DNA of 64,000 bases from Hyperoodon ampullatus (GCA_949752795.1 OX457058.1:34164587-34228586); one strand, 5' to 3'. Positions 45,340-57,202 are shown, numbered from the stretch's first letter. The notes: generated by a model from the letters alone, not told the origin. Translations and numbers: made by a program.

Positions 45340-46700
45340 TCTTCCAAATACACTGGTGGGAGGTTGGAGAGATTTCTCAGTGTTTTATTTTAAATCCCCA
45401 CTAGGGAGCAGCATTTGCACAGTCAAATGTAAACTCTACCGCAAGCAGAATTGAGCTTGAATTTGCAAAATTGTTAGAACCCAGAATCCATCTCTGCAGA
45501 GGACAACAGTATAAGCGGGTAGGGACTGCAGTCCTGCATGAAGTGCCAGGCCTCTGTGCCCGCCCACGGCTCCTCTAGGAGGGCAGCCTGTCGTGCCAGC
45601 TCCAAGCGTCCAGACGGAGGGAGGCTCTGACACCAGCTTTCAGCCTGTTGAGTGTTGGGTTTGTCTTGATGACTGAAAGCTTTCTGGCTGCATTTAGTAT
45701 CTTCAGTGAGGATATAGTATGTTTCGTTTCATTTACTAATTAGTTTTTTCTTTTCCTGGTCCTTAAATATGGACAGAGACATCAGCACGAACTTCACCTC
45801 TGAACTTGAGCAATTATCTTAGTGTGTAGCTTTCACAAAGACGTCTGGAAATCTACTAGGTGCTGGCTCTGTGAGATGCTTGGCAAGCCCAGCTAATGGG
45901 GAGTCATCCCAGAGGCGAAGCTGTCCAAGCCCGAGGTTCTAGAATCCCAGGGCACACCACAAACCAAGTCCACATCTAATCTCCAGGGTGACCCGGGATC
46001 CAGAGGCTCTGGAGAGTTGGAGGGTTATTTATGTGGTGGAGGCAAATGGGAGAAGGTCACAGCAGGGCTCTACTCCCCAACATTGCCTTTAACTGTGCCC
46101 TCCCTACACCAAACCCCCCATCTCTTCCCACCAAAAACAGCTCTAAGGCTGCTGAGGAGCTGGCCCGGCTGTGAATGGCTGAGGCATCCATCAGGACAAG
46201 TCATGTTGGTCCCCTAGTCCTGGTAGGAGCTGCTGCAGAGTATACAGAATCATGAGACAGGTTTGACGCCTGGGCAGTTGGACGTCTCTCATCAACATAC
46301 AAACTGTATACACCTATGATCTAACCGTCAATCCCACGTCAAGGAAATTCCCCTAAGCAGGTAAGAACACGAATGTGAGAGGCATATGTGAAAAACTGGT
46401 CCTCACAGAATTATTAATAGTTAAAAAATAGAAAAAAATTTTCTGTGGACTTCCAAATGGAACTCAAATAAATAACGGTATACAGGAACCATTTAATGAG
46501 AAGTAATATGTATCATGGGGAGGGGTTCATGATGTGTTGTCCAGTGCAATAGACAAGTTGTAGAACAGCAAAACACAGTGACACCTTTTAAAAGATGTCT
46601 ACACGTCGGTGTGAATGAGAATATGTGCCCTTAGAGAGTTGTCTGAGAGAATGTTTGCCAAAACATTAAGAGGTACATGCTGCTTTTCTTTTTATTTCAT
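45340..46700. other. unassigned stretch without recognised repeats
   Basis: No gene or repeat recognised. The text around 46420-46700 becomes L1-like and A-rich, but not clearly. Short frames at 45436-45633 and 46017-46217 are unsupported. Confidence 0.5.
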
Positions 46701-46704
46701 GTAT

Positions 46705-46930
46705 AGGGTTCATTCTTATTTTTAAATTGCAGCATAGTTGATTGACAATTCTGTGTTAGTTTCAGGTGTACAGCAAAGTGATTGAATTCTACATACATAT
46801 ATATCTATTTTTTCAGATTTTTTCCCCTTTGGGTTATTACAAAATACTGAGTAGAGTTCCCTGTGCTCTACAGTAGGCCCTTGTTGGTTATCTATTTTAT
46901 ATATAGTAGTGTATATGTTAACCCCAATGT
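46705..46930 (-). mobile_element. antisense L1 3' UTR fragment
   Basis: 'gtgttagtttcaggtgtaca', 'gcaaagtgattgaattctac', 'agttccctgtgctctacagt' and 'aggcccttgttggttatcta' are the reverse complement of an L1 3' UTR. Confidence 0.85.
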
Positions 46931-46962
46931 GCATGACAGTTTTACAAACACTCTTGGGCAGT

Positions 46963-47071
46963 GTATTAGTCAGTGTTCCCCAGAGAAGCAGAAACAACAG
47001 GATTATGTATGTATACATTTATTTATATATATATATATATGTATATAATATACATATATGGAGACAGAGAC

Positions 47072-47115
<44 letters not shown>

Positions 47116-47218
47116 ATGTTAATCTCATTCAAAGAACACCCTTACAGAAACATGCCAAATAATACTTGGGAAAATACCTGGGCACTGTGGCTCAGCCAAG
47201 TTGACACATAACGTTAAC
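46963..47218 (-). mobile_element. internally deleted copy of the repeat at 27189-28715
   Basis: Left end 'tattagtcagtgttccccag' and right end 'gttgacacataacgttaacc' match the two ends of the composite repeat. The central 300 or so bases are missing and are replaced by TA- and GA-rich microsatellite. Confidence 0.65.
47024..47110. repeat. (TA)n and (GACAGA)n/(GA)n microsatellite
   Basis: TA-rich 47024-47058, then 'gagacagagacagagacaga' changing into pure GA until 47110. Confidence 0.93.
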
Positions 47219-48565
47219 CATCCCAGGCAGTGCCCAGGATACACTGATGTTGGTGCTGGTTGCGGGGTCCCTGAGAGTTTCAAAAGGAGTCATTCCAGTA
47301 GCTTCTCAGGAGATGGGGTACAGGGGACATGGAGGGGTCCTGACTCTGGGCATGTGCTGTCTGAGTTTTGCTTTACTTGGCCAGCTAGAGAAAATTGGGA
47401 CCCCATAGAGAGTTACTGGCTTGAACAAAAATCTATCAAGAAAAATAAGGAATTTGAGCTTCTCCCAAAACAAGAGGTGCCCCTGGGGAATTTGAGCTCT
47501 TTTCCTATATTGGGCAAAATTTGAATTTTCTTGTATAATGGCAGACCTCACTCACACACACACACACACAAACAATTGAAAACAGAAGCTTGCATCTCTT
47601 ATATGGGTGAGACCTGTTTCAACACCTCCAATGTGGCGCCTTTGTCTGCACACCCTTTAAGGTCCTCCTACGTTTCCTTACCTAAGAGCAGCACACCTGG
47701 CTAGAAGCAATGGCTAGTTATTGGTTTTAAAGGTACAACTTGCAAAAATTGCAGCCTATGCTCAAAAAAAAAATTGTGTGTATTCTCAATATTTCCTGTT
47801 CCCATTTGGGGTCTGGAGGCAGGAAAATCAGGACATGACAGCTGGTTCAGGTGAAATTTATTCAGGGTAGGTCATTAGGGTCCAATTGGTAGAACGCTCT
47901 GCTCACCTTCCTAGAGAAAAGCCCACTCTCCTTTACTCTGATGTCCCTAGCATATTCCTCAGCCACATTCTAAGGAGGGGCAAGGCATTCTGCTCCATAG
48001 CATTCCTGGTCCTGTCGTGCCTCCTGAGGATGCCACAGCCTGGAGGTTTTTGCTGCAGGGGGGCTAGCTAGGTCATCGTGGCTCCCCAGGGTCTGGGGGC
48101 TCCTCTTGCTTTGGGAACCATAGAGTCAAGCCTTCCCGGAACAATGTCAGAGGGAACCCTTTCCTCCTCTCCACCCCTCCATCAGGCTTGGGTTTATGTG
48201 CTGATGGGAGCAGAAGTCCGGGAAAGAGAGCTAGACACCCAGCTCAGCGTAAGCCAGCCCGCCCTTCAAGTCTTTCTATCTGATGTCAGGCTCCTTTCCC
48301 ACGAGCAATTAGTCTTAAGGACAAATGACAGAGGTTCTAAAACTGGGATCTGAGTGAGATTTGTAGAAGAAATGATAAATAAACCCAGAAGATATCAAAT
48401 CATAGCAGCAGCGTTGATTCCTATTAGTATGAGAAGCAGAAAGCACAATGTTGGGGACTGTGTTCCTTTTGGCATGAGTCTTCTTGTGTAATTCTTCTCC
48501 CTTCCTGAACACCCTGGGATTTCCATATGGAGAGTTCAGCAGGAGAAGTAATCTGCAACCCCTGC
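47219..48565. other. unassigned stretch
   Basis: No gene recognised. A (CA)n tract is at 47552-47571. The frames at 47201-47524, 47886-48071 and 48078-48353 have no domains. Confidence 0.5.
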
Positions 48566-48569
48566 TTAA

Positions 48570-48930
48570 GGTTCTCTTTTTATTTCCCCATGAATTGTTT
48601 AGCCAACTGTCCTCTGGGCAGGGAACTTTCGGTCACTGCAGCTTCTAACTAAGATCTCTTTTCAAAATGGATTCGGCAAACAGAGACGTGGACCATTCGG
48701 TTTGCTTACCCTGGCCCGGCCGCCATGTTCATGGAAGAATTTCCAAGTTCAATGTTTAGCTTGGGAATACGCAAAAAGACATTCATTTGTTTGCTTTGCA
48801 TCACCTGAGATTGGAGGTTTAGGAAAGAGACGAACTTGATTTTCGAATCATTGTCAGTCCAAGTTGTGTGAAAGGTTGTTAAAGACAACCTGCCTTAAAG
48901 ATCTGCCTCCCTAAGCTGGCCTTTCTCTTG
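48570..48930. other. repeat-free block, possible conserved non-coding element
   Basis: No repeat recognised. Dense in tissue-regulator-like words such as 'catttgtttgctttgcatca' near 48784 and 'gattttcgaatcattgtcag' near 48838. There are two short GC-rich spots around 'ggcccggccgccatg' near 48713. No coding support. Conservation is inferred only from composition and absence of repeats. Confidence 0.3.
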
Positions 48931-48939
48931 CTGGCCACA

Positions 48940-49640
48940 CTCATCTAAATGGGCAGTCCTTTCTCCCTTTCCTGACCTATTTTTCTTCTTTGCAGTTTTC
49001 TCCACCTAACACAGTATGGATGTTTATCTTAGTCACTGTGTTCATTGTCTCCCTCCAATTCCTGCTATAAGATGTCTTCACAAGGATGAGAAATTTTGTT
49101 TGTTTTGTTCACTGTCATAACCCCAGGGATGGGTACAGGGGCTCTCAAGAAATACCTGCTGAAACATGGGTGTACCTAGAGATTGTCATACTGAGTGAAG
49201 TAAGTCACACAGAGAAAGAGAAATACCATATGATATCGCTTATAGGCAGAATCTAAAAAGAAATGATACAAATGAACTTATTTACAAAACAGAAACAGAC
49301 TCACAAACTTAGAGAATGAACTTATGGTTACTGGGAGGAAGGGTGGGGGAGAGGGAGAGTTAGGGGGTTTGGGATTGACATGTACGCACTGCTGTATTTA
49401 AAATGGAAAACCAACAAAGACCTACTCTGTAGCACAGGGCACTCTGCTCAATACTATGTTACAACCTAAATGGGAAAAGAATTTGAAAAAGAATATATAC
49501 ATGTATATGTATAACTGAATCACTTCCCTGTACACCTGAAACTATCACAACATTGTTAGCCAACTATACTCCAATATAAAATAAAAGGTAAAAAAAAAAA
49601 AATGGAAATACCTGATGAAAAATGAATGAATGAACACATT
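48940..49640 (+). mobile_element. L2 (LINE2) 3' end, split by an L1
   Basis: 'aaattttgtttgttttgttc', 'actgtcataaccccagggat' and 'ctcaagaaatacctgctgaa' are L2 3' end text. It resumes after the L1 at 49605 with 'atgaaaaatgaatgaatga', the typical L2 terminus. Confidence 0.7.
49165..49604 (+). mobile_element. 5'-truncated L1 with 16-bp TSD
   Basis: 'gaaatacctgctgaaa' (49149-49164) and 'gaaatacctgatgaaa' (49605-49620) differ by one base. Between them are the last codons of ORF2 ('gagtgaagtaagtcacacag') and the 3' UTR, ending 'ccaatataaaataaaaggt' plus poly-A. Same subfamily as 33612-33946. Confidence 0.95.
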
Positions 49641-49794
49641 TCACTGCCTTGTCCTAGGTCTGTCCTTTGTACTTTACACAATAAATCGAATCCCATCTCA
49701 CTGGAAATAATTCTCTAGCTCTCTGTTATTTATCAGGTATTAGCAAACATAAACTTCCATCAACATAGGAAATTCTAGATGATCAGTCTTTACA

Positions 49795-50045
49795 GGAAGG
49801 GAGCATTTATTGAATGAACACTATAATAAAGTACAGGGAGTGTTCAGGTGCTGTTCTAGGGGGGTTGCAAATTGTAGCCCATTGAACCCTCTTAACAACC
49901 CTATGAGGTAAGTATTGGTGTTATCAGCCCATCTTACAGATGGGGAAGTGAGGCTCAGAGTGGTTAAGCAAATTGCTTGGGAGCACATAGCTGGTAAGTG
50001 GCAGAGGCAGGATCAGACCTGGGAAATCTGGCTGGAGGGTCCTCC
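49795..50045 (-). mobile_element. near-complete MIR
   Basis: Reverse-oriented MIR: 'gagcatttattgaatgaaca', 'cctcttaacaaccctatgag', 'ttacagatggggaagtgagg', 'ggttaagcaaattgcttggg', 'agctggtaagtggcagaggc' follow the consensus order over almost the full length. Confidence 0.85.
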
Positions 50046-50942
50046 TACTGTTGACTGCTGCCTGGCCCGGCCTGGCTGGTGAGGAGCCAGCAGTCTGCAG
50101 GGAGGATGGGAGTGATGGATGCGCAGGAAGGGCCCTGCCTTTTGGAAGAGACAAGACACACTTTGAGTTGAATGTGTCCATGAATGGGGTAGCCCCGCCC
50201 CACAGGGGGCGAGGCGTATGGACGCCTCCCTGCGGCTACTTCTCAGCTTCCCAGGACGACCACCCCAGGGCTCATCTGCAAGGGCAAAGGAACCCCGTCC
50301 CAGGGCCAGCCGGGGCTCTGGGCAGAAGCCACCCTACTCCTGGGTCTGCTTGTCAAGGGAGTGGAGCCAGCAGGGTGGAAGGAAGGGGCAAGGTCATTTG
50401 TGTGTGCGGGTGGAGGGTGGTAAGTATTGAACTTGAGGTTCCCAGAAGTTCACTCCTCAGTCTTTTCTCCTCAGAAATGTGCCAGGGCCCTTGCTTGTGT
50501 CCTCCAACTCAACTGACAGTGCCCTTCAGGGTCTTCTGTGCAACGGAGGCAAGCTGGCCTCGTGGAAGGGGACAGAGAATGAGAACAGAACCAAGGCTCT
50601 TCAGCTTCTGTGCAGAAGCTCCCTCCTGCTGCACTGGGGAAAGCCATGTCACCAGGTCAAGCCCGATGCCAGTGGGGCAAGAAGCATTTGTCCCTCAGGG
50701 ATGGACCTTCTAGGGAAGGACAGTAAATTTTTTGACAGTCCTACGGTCTGCCATAGCAGGGTTAATCTAAGGGAACAGATGAGAGGTTTGATGGAGGCTT
50801 TTGATGGCTTGAAAAGAAGTCCTGCAAGGTACACTGAAGACACAGGTTGGGCTAATTCATGGAGACCAACTTCAAGGAGTACGGACTTCACAGGAAGCAA
50901 CTGGGAGCAGTGGAGGGCTGCTGAGCCGGGGAGTGACACAGT
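50046..50942. other. GC-richer unassigned stretch
   Basis: Comparatively GC-rich, especially 50050-50450, but without dense CpG. The 220-codon frame at 50051-50713 and the 213-codon frame at 50479-51120 overlap, and the second runs into a SINE. Neither encodes a recognisable domain. Not called as a gene. Confidence 0.5.
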
Positions 50943-50959
50943 CAGAACCATGTTTCTTA

Positions 50960-51237
50960 TTTATTTATTTATTTTTGGCCGCATTGGGTCCTCGTTTCTG
51001 TGCGAGGGCTTTCTCTGGTTGCGGCGAGCGGGGTCTACTCTTCATCACGGTGCGCGGGCCTCTCACTGTCGCGGCCTCTCTTGTTGCGGAGCACGGGCTC
51101 CAGACGTGCAGGCTCAGTAGTTGTGGCTCATGGGCCCAGTTGCTCGGCGGCATGTGGGATCTTCCCGGACCAGGGCTCGAACCTGTGTCTCCTGCATCGG
51201 CAGGCAGATTCTCAACCACCGCGCCACCAGGGAAACC
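50960..51237 (-). mobile_element. CHR-type SINE, intermediate between long and short forms, with 17-bp TSD
   Basis: 'cagaaccatgtttctta' (50943-50959) and 'cagaactatgtttctta' (51238-51254) differ by one base. The tail side has the long-form 3' part ('ttggccgcattgggtcctcg', 'gcggcgagcggggtctactc'). The middle reads as in the short form ('cgcgggcctctcactgtcgc') and the internal block of about 40 bp typical of long copies is absent. Confidence 0.95.
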
Positions 51238-51254
51238 CAGAACTATGTTTCTTA

Positions 51255-51569
51255 AGGGGTAGGATTGGCCAGTTAAGTGCACTGCATACTAGGCTTGTGC
51301 TGTATGATAATAAAATGTAATTCCTTCCACCAAGGGCAGTTCACTCAAAGCATCCTAAGTCGGGATACTTGGACGCTAGTCTGCAAAACGGTGCCAGTCT
51401 GGCTACAGGAGAATCTCGGCAAATCCTGGAGGCTGTACCTCTCAAGTGTATCATTAATAGCATTACTGCTCATCACCTGCACTGTTCTCACCCCAGTATA
51501 GCCACCAGCAGCTTGTCTCTGACTACTGCTTCCAGCTGCCACTCTTTCCCCTCTGTAGAAGACGGGATC
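51255..51569. other. unassigned stretch
   Basis: No gene recognised. Overlapping frames on both strands have no domain. Confidence 0.45.
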
Positions 51570-51602
51570 TACACACACACACACACACACACACATACAC
51601 AC
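51570..51602. repeat. (CA)n microsatellite
   Basis: About 16 CA units with one TA interruption. Confidence 0.95.
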
Positions 51603-51615
51603 GGAAGTAGGCAGA

Positions 51616-52302
51616 TTTTTTTTTAACATCTTTATTGGAGTCTAACTGCTTTACAATGTTGTGTTAGTTTCTGCTGTATAACAAAGTGAATCAGCTCTAC
51701 ATATACATACATCCCTATATCCCCTCCCTCTTGCGTCTCCCTCCCACCCTCCCTATCCCACCCTAGGTGGTCACAAAGCACCGAGTTGATCTCCCTGTGC
51801 TATGCGGCTGCTTCCCATTGGCTATCTATTTTACATTTGGTAGTGTATATACGTCCATGCCACTCTTTCACTTCGTCCCAGCTTACCCTTCCCCCTCCCC
51901 ATGTCCTCAAGTCCATTCTCTATGTCTGCATTTTTGTTCCTGTCCTGCCCCTAGGTTCTTCAGAACCTTTTTTTTTTTTTTTTTTTTTAGATTCCATATG
52001 TATGTGTTAGCATACGGTATTTGTTTTTCTCTCTCTGACTTACTTCACTCTGTATGACACACCCTAGGTACATCCACCTCACTACAAATAACTCAATTTC
52101 GTTTCTTTTTATGGCTGAGTAACATTCCATTGTATATATATATATGCCACATCCTCTTTATCCATTCATCTGTCAGTGGGCATTTAGGTTGCTTCCGTGT
52201 CCTGGCTATTGTAAATAGTGCTGCAATGAACATTGTGGTACAGGACTCTTTTTGAATTATGGTTTTCTCAGGGTATATGCCCAGTAGTGAGACTGCTGGG
52301 TC
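51616..52302 (-). mobile_element. 5'-truncated L1, antisense, with 9-bp TSD
   Basis: 'gtaggcaga' at 51607-51615 and 52303-52311. From left to right: reverse complement of the tail, 3' UTR ('aacatctttattggagtcta', 'atccacctcactacaaataa') and the end of ORF2 ('tgcaatgaacattgtggtac', 'atatgcccagtagtgagact'). The 3' UTR is the same subfamily as the full-length L1 at 34100. A long T-run at 51968-51989 is an internal A-rich expansion. Confidence 0.95.
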
Positions 52303-52311
52303 GTAGGCAGA

Positions 52312-52884
52312 CGTTAAAGGGACTTTGGAGACAATGTGAATCTATGCTACAGAATTCAAATGATCTGAATTCTGTGTGAGATATTCCTGCTCTTAATTTT
52401 TCTTAGCCATTTTTGGACTTTGAGGGCCAACCTCCCACCGCTGCTCAGTCTTGCTCTCTTTCTCTCTCTCCCCTGACTCCCAAGTTAATTCTTGTTCATT
52501 TCCAGTGCGGACCGGTTCAGCCATATCTCTGGCGCTCCAAATCCACCCCACAAGTAATCCTGGTGCCTGCCGTGGTGCTACTTTAATTTTTCCACCTTCT
52601 CTTAGGTTTATGTAGTTGTATCTCTCTCTCCCCTTTCTCCCTATCCATCCAGTGGCTTGGTGGAAATAGCTTACGCTGGCTCAGGAGAGCTGACTATACA
52701 CATTTCTTCCCAACTCTGCATTCAGTGGCATAGTGCTTGATACCTTAAGATCAGTCATGGTGGGTGTATTTACCCCAGAGAAAGCAGCAAGGGCTGCAAA
52801 TCAGGGCTTTATCTTCCCAGAGGGCCGGGTGTTAAACATGGATCAGCATACCACTGGATCTAGCTATGATCTGTTTTAGTCATA
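52312..52884. other. unassigned stretch, possibly an old repeat
   Basis: 52600-52850 ('aatagcttacgctggctcag', 'ttcagtggcatagtgcttga') reads like a dispersed mammalian repeat whose name I do not know. No gene. Confidence 0.4.
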
Positions 52885-53255
52885 TGTCACAATGTCTAAC
52901 AAAATGGAATCATAATGTTGTTTTGCAACTACTTTCTAGGTGAACAACTGTTTGTGGTATTTAATACATTTCTGTTGAATTTCATTGTATGAGGGCACCG
53001 TGGTTTATCCAGCCTACCACTGGCCATTTGTGTGTTTCCAATATTGTCACATGACAAACTACAAGACATTTATAGACATCTGTTTTGGGACATCTTTATT
53101 TACTTAGAATCATGATGAAGAACAGAATGGCTGGGTCTCAGGGTGTTTGTAGTTTTAAAGTTCTTCATCTACATTGCCAAGTCAAACTCCAGAAAGGCTG
53201 GAGCTAGTTACATATCCACAGGCAGCATATAACCATGCCCGATTCTCTTCACTTC
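52885..53255 (-). mobile_element. old antisense L1 fragment
   Basis: 'tttctgttgaatttcattgt', 'atccagcctaccactggcca', 'gaatggctgggtctcagggt' and 'cattgccaagtcaaactcca' are the reverse complement of late L1 ORF2 of an old subfamily. Confidence 0.65.
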
Positions 53256-53895
53256 TCCTGCAGTTTAATCCATAAATTTACCATAGTCCTATTTCAATAA
53301 TATTAAGAGGAGTTTTACTCAATGAACCTAAAGCTGATAAGTAAGTGTGCAAGGATGTTCAGGATAAGGTAGGACTTACCCTGCAGGATGTTAAAATTTA
53401 TTACCAAGCTTCAAACAATCTGAATAACTGGCACTGGCACCAGAATCAATTGTTCAGTTTCTAAAAATCAGACTAGTGCATGTCTGTTGTTTATGTGCAC
53501 CTGTCTGCTAAAATCTAGTGTGTGCTAAACACAGAATTTCACCAGTTTCGTATTGGTGGGGCAAAAATAGATTAATCAAAAATTAATGCAAGGATAATGA
53601 TATTATAGAAAGAATTAAGCAAGATCTCTCTTCAACCTTCAACAAACAAAACAAAAAACAATATATTAAAGTGAAATTTAGACAAAAAAATACAACATAG
53701 GTGGATTTCTGTAATTAGGAGGTAGGGAAGGCCTTTCTAAGCATGATTGATTGATTTGTATTTCATAAACATTTATAAAGCCATAAAGTAATTCTTAAAA
53801 CAAATGAAAAAATAAAAAATATATTTGTAAAATATACAGCAACGACTCAATTTGCATTCTGTATTAAAAGCTGCTACAAATTAATAAGGAAAATA
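53256..53895. other. unassigned AT-rich stretch
   Basis: Nothing recognised. Confidence 0.45.
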
Positions 53896-53899
53896 GAGA

Positions 53900-54900
53900 A
53901 AAACTGGTAACATAAACAATCAGTTTGCAAATGAAAAATAAGTTCTCTCATATATAAATAAATGAAAATTTTTCTTTATATGTACAATATTCTCTGTCAT
54001 ATTTGTTGTAGATGCCTTATATTTAGTTATTTTAATTTTCTTTTGGTTTTTCATTGTTTCTTACATAAAATATTTTAGTTTTATATAAATGTAATTCATT
54101 GAGCTTTAACTTTGTGACTTTTCTCTAAATTCTAGAAATCTGATGGTCAATTTGATTTAAGTTTTGAAAATATTTTGTTTTCTATAGTTTCTGTATTTTT
54201 ATCATTTAACTCTTTTTTTAAATGGCCATATTATTTTATTTATTTTATTTTTTAAAATTTTTGGCTGTGTTGGGTCTTTGTTGCTGTGCGTGGGCTTTTT
54301 CAAGTTGCGGCGAGTGGAAGCTACTCTTCGTTGCGGTGCGCGGGCTTCTCATTGCAGTGGCTTCTCTTGTTGTGGAACCTGGGCTCTAGGAGTGCAAACT
54401 TCAGTAGTTGTGGCACGAGGGCTCAGTAGTTGTGACCCACGGGCTTAGTTGCTCTGCGGCATGTGGGATCTTCCTGGACCAGGGCTCGAACCCGTGTCCC
54501 CTGTATTGGTAGGTGGATTCTTAACCACTGTTCCACCAGGGAAGCCCCATTTAATTCTTTAATATATGTGGAATTTATTTTGCATGCTCTGAGATGCAGA
54601 GCTAATTTTATTCAAGTTTGGGCCTTAATAGTTATAAAACAATGCATTAGATATTTATCCTTTATCTGTCTTTTTCTATCATATATTAATGGACATTCAT
54701 TTATTCAATCAACATAATTTATTGAAAGTTTTGGTGGGCTATGTGGTTGTTTTATTAGCATAAAAATTTTAATTGTTACTGCTTTAGAACATATTTCTAT
54801 ATCTAGTAATATTATCAACCCCAAATGGACCTCCCTTTCAATTTTAAGTACATCTTTACTTTGTTTTCCTAAGTCAACTTTGTAAATTTTCAGAAGATCT
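53900..54900 (-). mobile_element. old antisense L1 interior, split by a SINE
   Basis: AT-rich text matching reversed L1 ORF2, for example 'attctagaaatctgatggtc' before the SINE and 'atatgtggaatttattttgc' plus 'cataatttattgaaagtttt' after it. Boundaries are unclear. Confidence 0.5.
54216..54547 (-). mobile_element. long CHR-type SINE with 13-bp TSD
   Basis: 'catttaactcttt' (54203-54215) and 'catttaattcttt' (54548-54560) differ by one base. AT-rich tail, long-form body, tRNA-like head at the right ('ccaccagggaagcccc'). Confidence 0.95.
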
Positions 54901-54904
54901 TGAC

Positions 54905-57195
54905 ATAGGTGTAGATGTGAGTACAGGTGTAAGTGTAGATAATGTACATATTTGTAGCATATTTGTTAAGCTTAAGGGATGATTCAGTGGCCATGAAATA
55001 GGCTAAGGTTCCAAGAACATAGGGCAAAATTTACTTGATGATATCCCAGTTAGAATCAGGGGTACAACCAGAAGGATCAGCCTTGGAGGAAATACATAAG
55101 ATGGCTTTGGTATCAGGAGAGAAGTAGGCAAGGAAGGAGGAAAGTAGGCATTGAGCTTGCACAGGAGAGAGTCAAAGGGGCCAGCCTGTGAGAGGACACT
55201 CTTCCCAGTGAGCTGGGAGATGAGGTGATGCTCAACCAAAAGCAAAAGAAGCTGGTTCCACTGGAGAGATTTTCAAAGGAAGTCATGTCACAAGGGGGAC
55301 ATTTTGCAGAGAAACAGAAGTGTTGTGGGAATGTTAGAGAGGAAAGAGCATTAAAAAATTTTTTTTTCAAAGAAGCCACACGTGAGAGGGTCTGGTGAGC
55401 ACACAAGTGATGTTAGAATCTGGAAATTATCTGTTGGGATGTTGGTGTGGCCTCGATCTTATGATTATATAACATTTCAATAATGCATGTGCTTGCTGCA
55501 CTCCAAGAACAAAAAGCCCACATTTTCAATGTAAACATATGAGTAATGGTTACTGCACACCATTTTTGGGTGCATCTTCGGTTCATAATGAACATACCCC
55601 TAGGAAAGATGTAGGGTAGATGCTGAGTGTGAGCCTTCTGACATTGCCACAGGGAATTTCCTTCTCACTGGGAGTGGAATTCTGTGAGCAAAAGTAGAGA
55701 AGAAGAGGTCAGGAGAGAATAGAGAAAAAGGGGATGTGAAAACAGGCTCTGAGCTTCACCTCTAGAGGTTTATTCAGACATGATCTCATACGTTTTTATC
55801 AATATAACGTCCTTATAAGATGAGCAGGAAGAGGTTCTCATCGTCTGAACTAGAAGGAGAGATGAGAGTCTTCAGGGGTCCACAGAGGTCAGAACCTCTC
55901 TCCTAAGAAGTCGTCTGTTACAATAATCAGGAATATAACAAGGTGGGTTAGTAGCCTCAGAGGTCCACATAGTCTTAAAGAGAGGGGTCGTTATTTTAAA
56001 ATAAAAGACTGTCATTGTTGAGACAAGAAAGTAAGATGTTTTACAAAGGCAGTTGTTTTTATGGCTCTCCCTGAATTTAATCATCTTACTTGCAGGTGTT
56101 GACAGAGACCCAGAAGAGAGTTCTAACCATCAGTCAGCACAGCCCCATCTCAGGATGAAAGGGAGTTTCAGCCCATGGCTTTGTGCCCAGAGAGGGACTA
56201 TGAATCCCCACTTAGAGGAAGGTGTGCTTCATCCAGCAACAGGAGCTGCTTTGGAGCTTGTTATTCGAATTTGGCAGGATGGTGGAGGGTCTGGTGCAGG
56301 GGCCAGGTCTGTAGTTGAAAGGGCTGGTGGTCAAGTGATTAGAGATGGGAGAATTTGATGCACTTTGGGCAGAAGCCCTGGCTGCAGCCTCACTGCAGCG
56401 AATCACCCCATGGCACTCTGCCCATCATAACAATCATGGACATCTGCCAAGAGGCCTGCAGCGGACCGGCTTGCTCATACAGTCTGGTTTTTTGTGTGTG
56501 CACTAAAGAACATTGGCCCTGATCTCAACAGGGAAGCATGTGTTGGGGGCTAAATAAGCCCACGTTATATACCTTTAGGAAGGCTCCTAGCACTTCTGCA
56601 GCTGAGCAGCGACATTAAATGTGTACTCCTAAAAGTTCAATGTGGATATTTAACCTTTCATGATGGAGGAGAATGTGGGTCTCTTTATCACCACCCTCAA
56701 AACCCAAGGGCTCCAGTGTCGGGGACTGGCAGCTTTCCCAAAACACTGGGATTTTTCTTTTTTTTTTTTCCCCTAAGAAACCACAGCTGAGAATTTAACT
56801 ATATCAGGGCTGGAGACTACTGGAAGAAATTGAGGTTTGATTTTTTAGGTACTGAGCCTACGTTTTCCTTTATTTTCTTTTTCCTTTGTTTTATCCCCAA
56901 CAGACCTGGCATGGCACTCCAGCTGCTCAGCCAGCCCAGCTGCATCCCCGAGGTGATAGTTACCAAGGTGCTTTGCCCAAATTGGCACTGAGTAACGTGT
57001 TGACTGGTTGATCACTTAATTACATCCTGTGTATTTTTTCATTTTTTTCAAGCAGCTTTGTAGTAGACCCAACAACACAGTGTGTCAGTGTTAAGGACTA
57101 ATCAACTCTTGTATTTCTGCAGTATTATTCCCTTTACAAAGTATATTTATTCTCACCTGTCACCTTGTTCCACACACACAGCAACTCTGCAAAGC
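54905..57195. other. unassigned stretch without recognised repeats
   Basis: About 2.3 kb with no named repeat and no supported exon. 56930-57170 contains words such as 'gttgatcacttaattacatc' (near 57007) that suit regulatory DNA, but nothing proves it. Frames at 55003-55406 and 56053-56358 have no domain. Confidence 0.45.
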
Positions 57196-57202
57196 CTGTA
57201 TT

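Noticed and set aside
50046..50450. CpG island or promoter
   Set aside because: GC-rich, but CpG dinucleotides are not dense and no first exon or TATA-type context is visible.
50051..51120. 220- and 213-codon frames in a GC-rich stretch
   Set aside because: No domain, overlapping in different frames, and the second enters a SINE. GC-rich DNA gives long chance frames.
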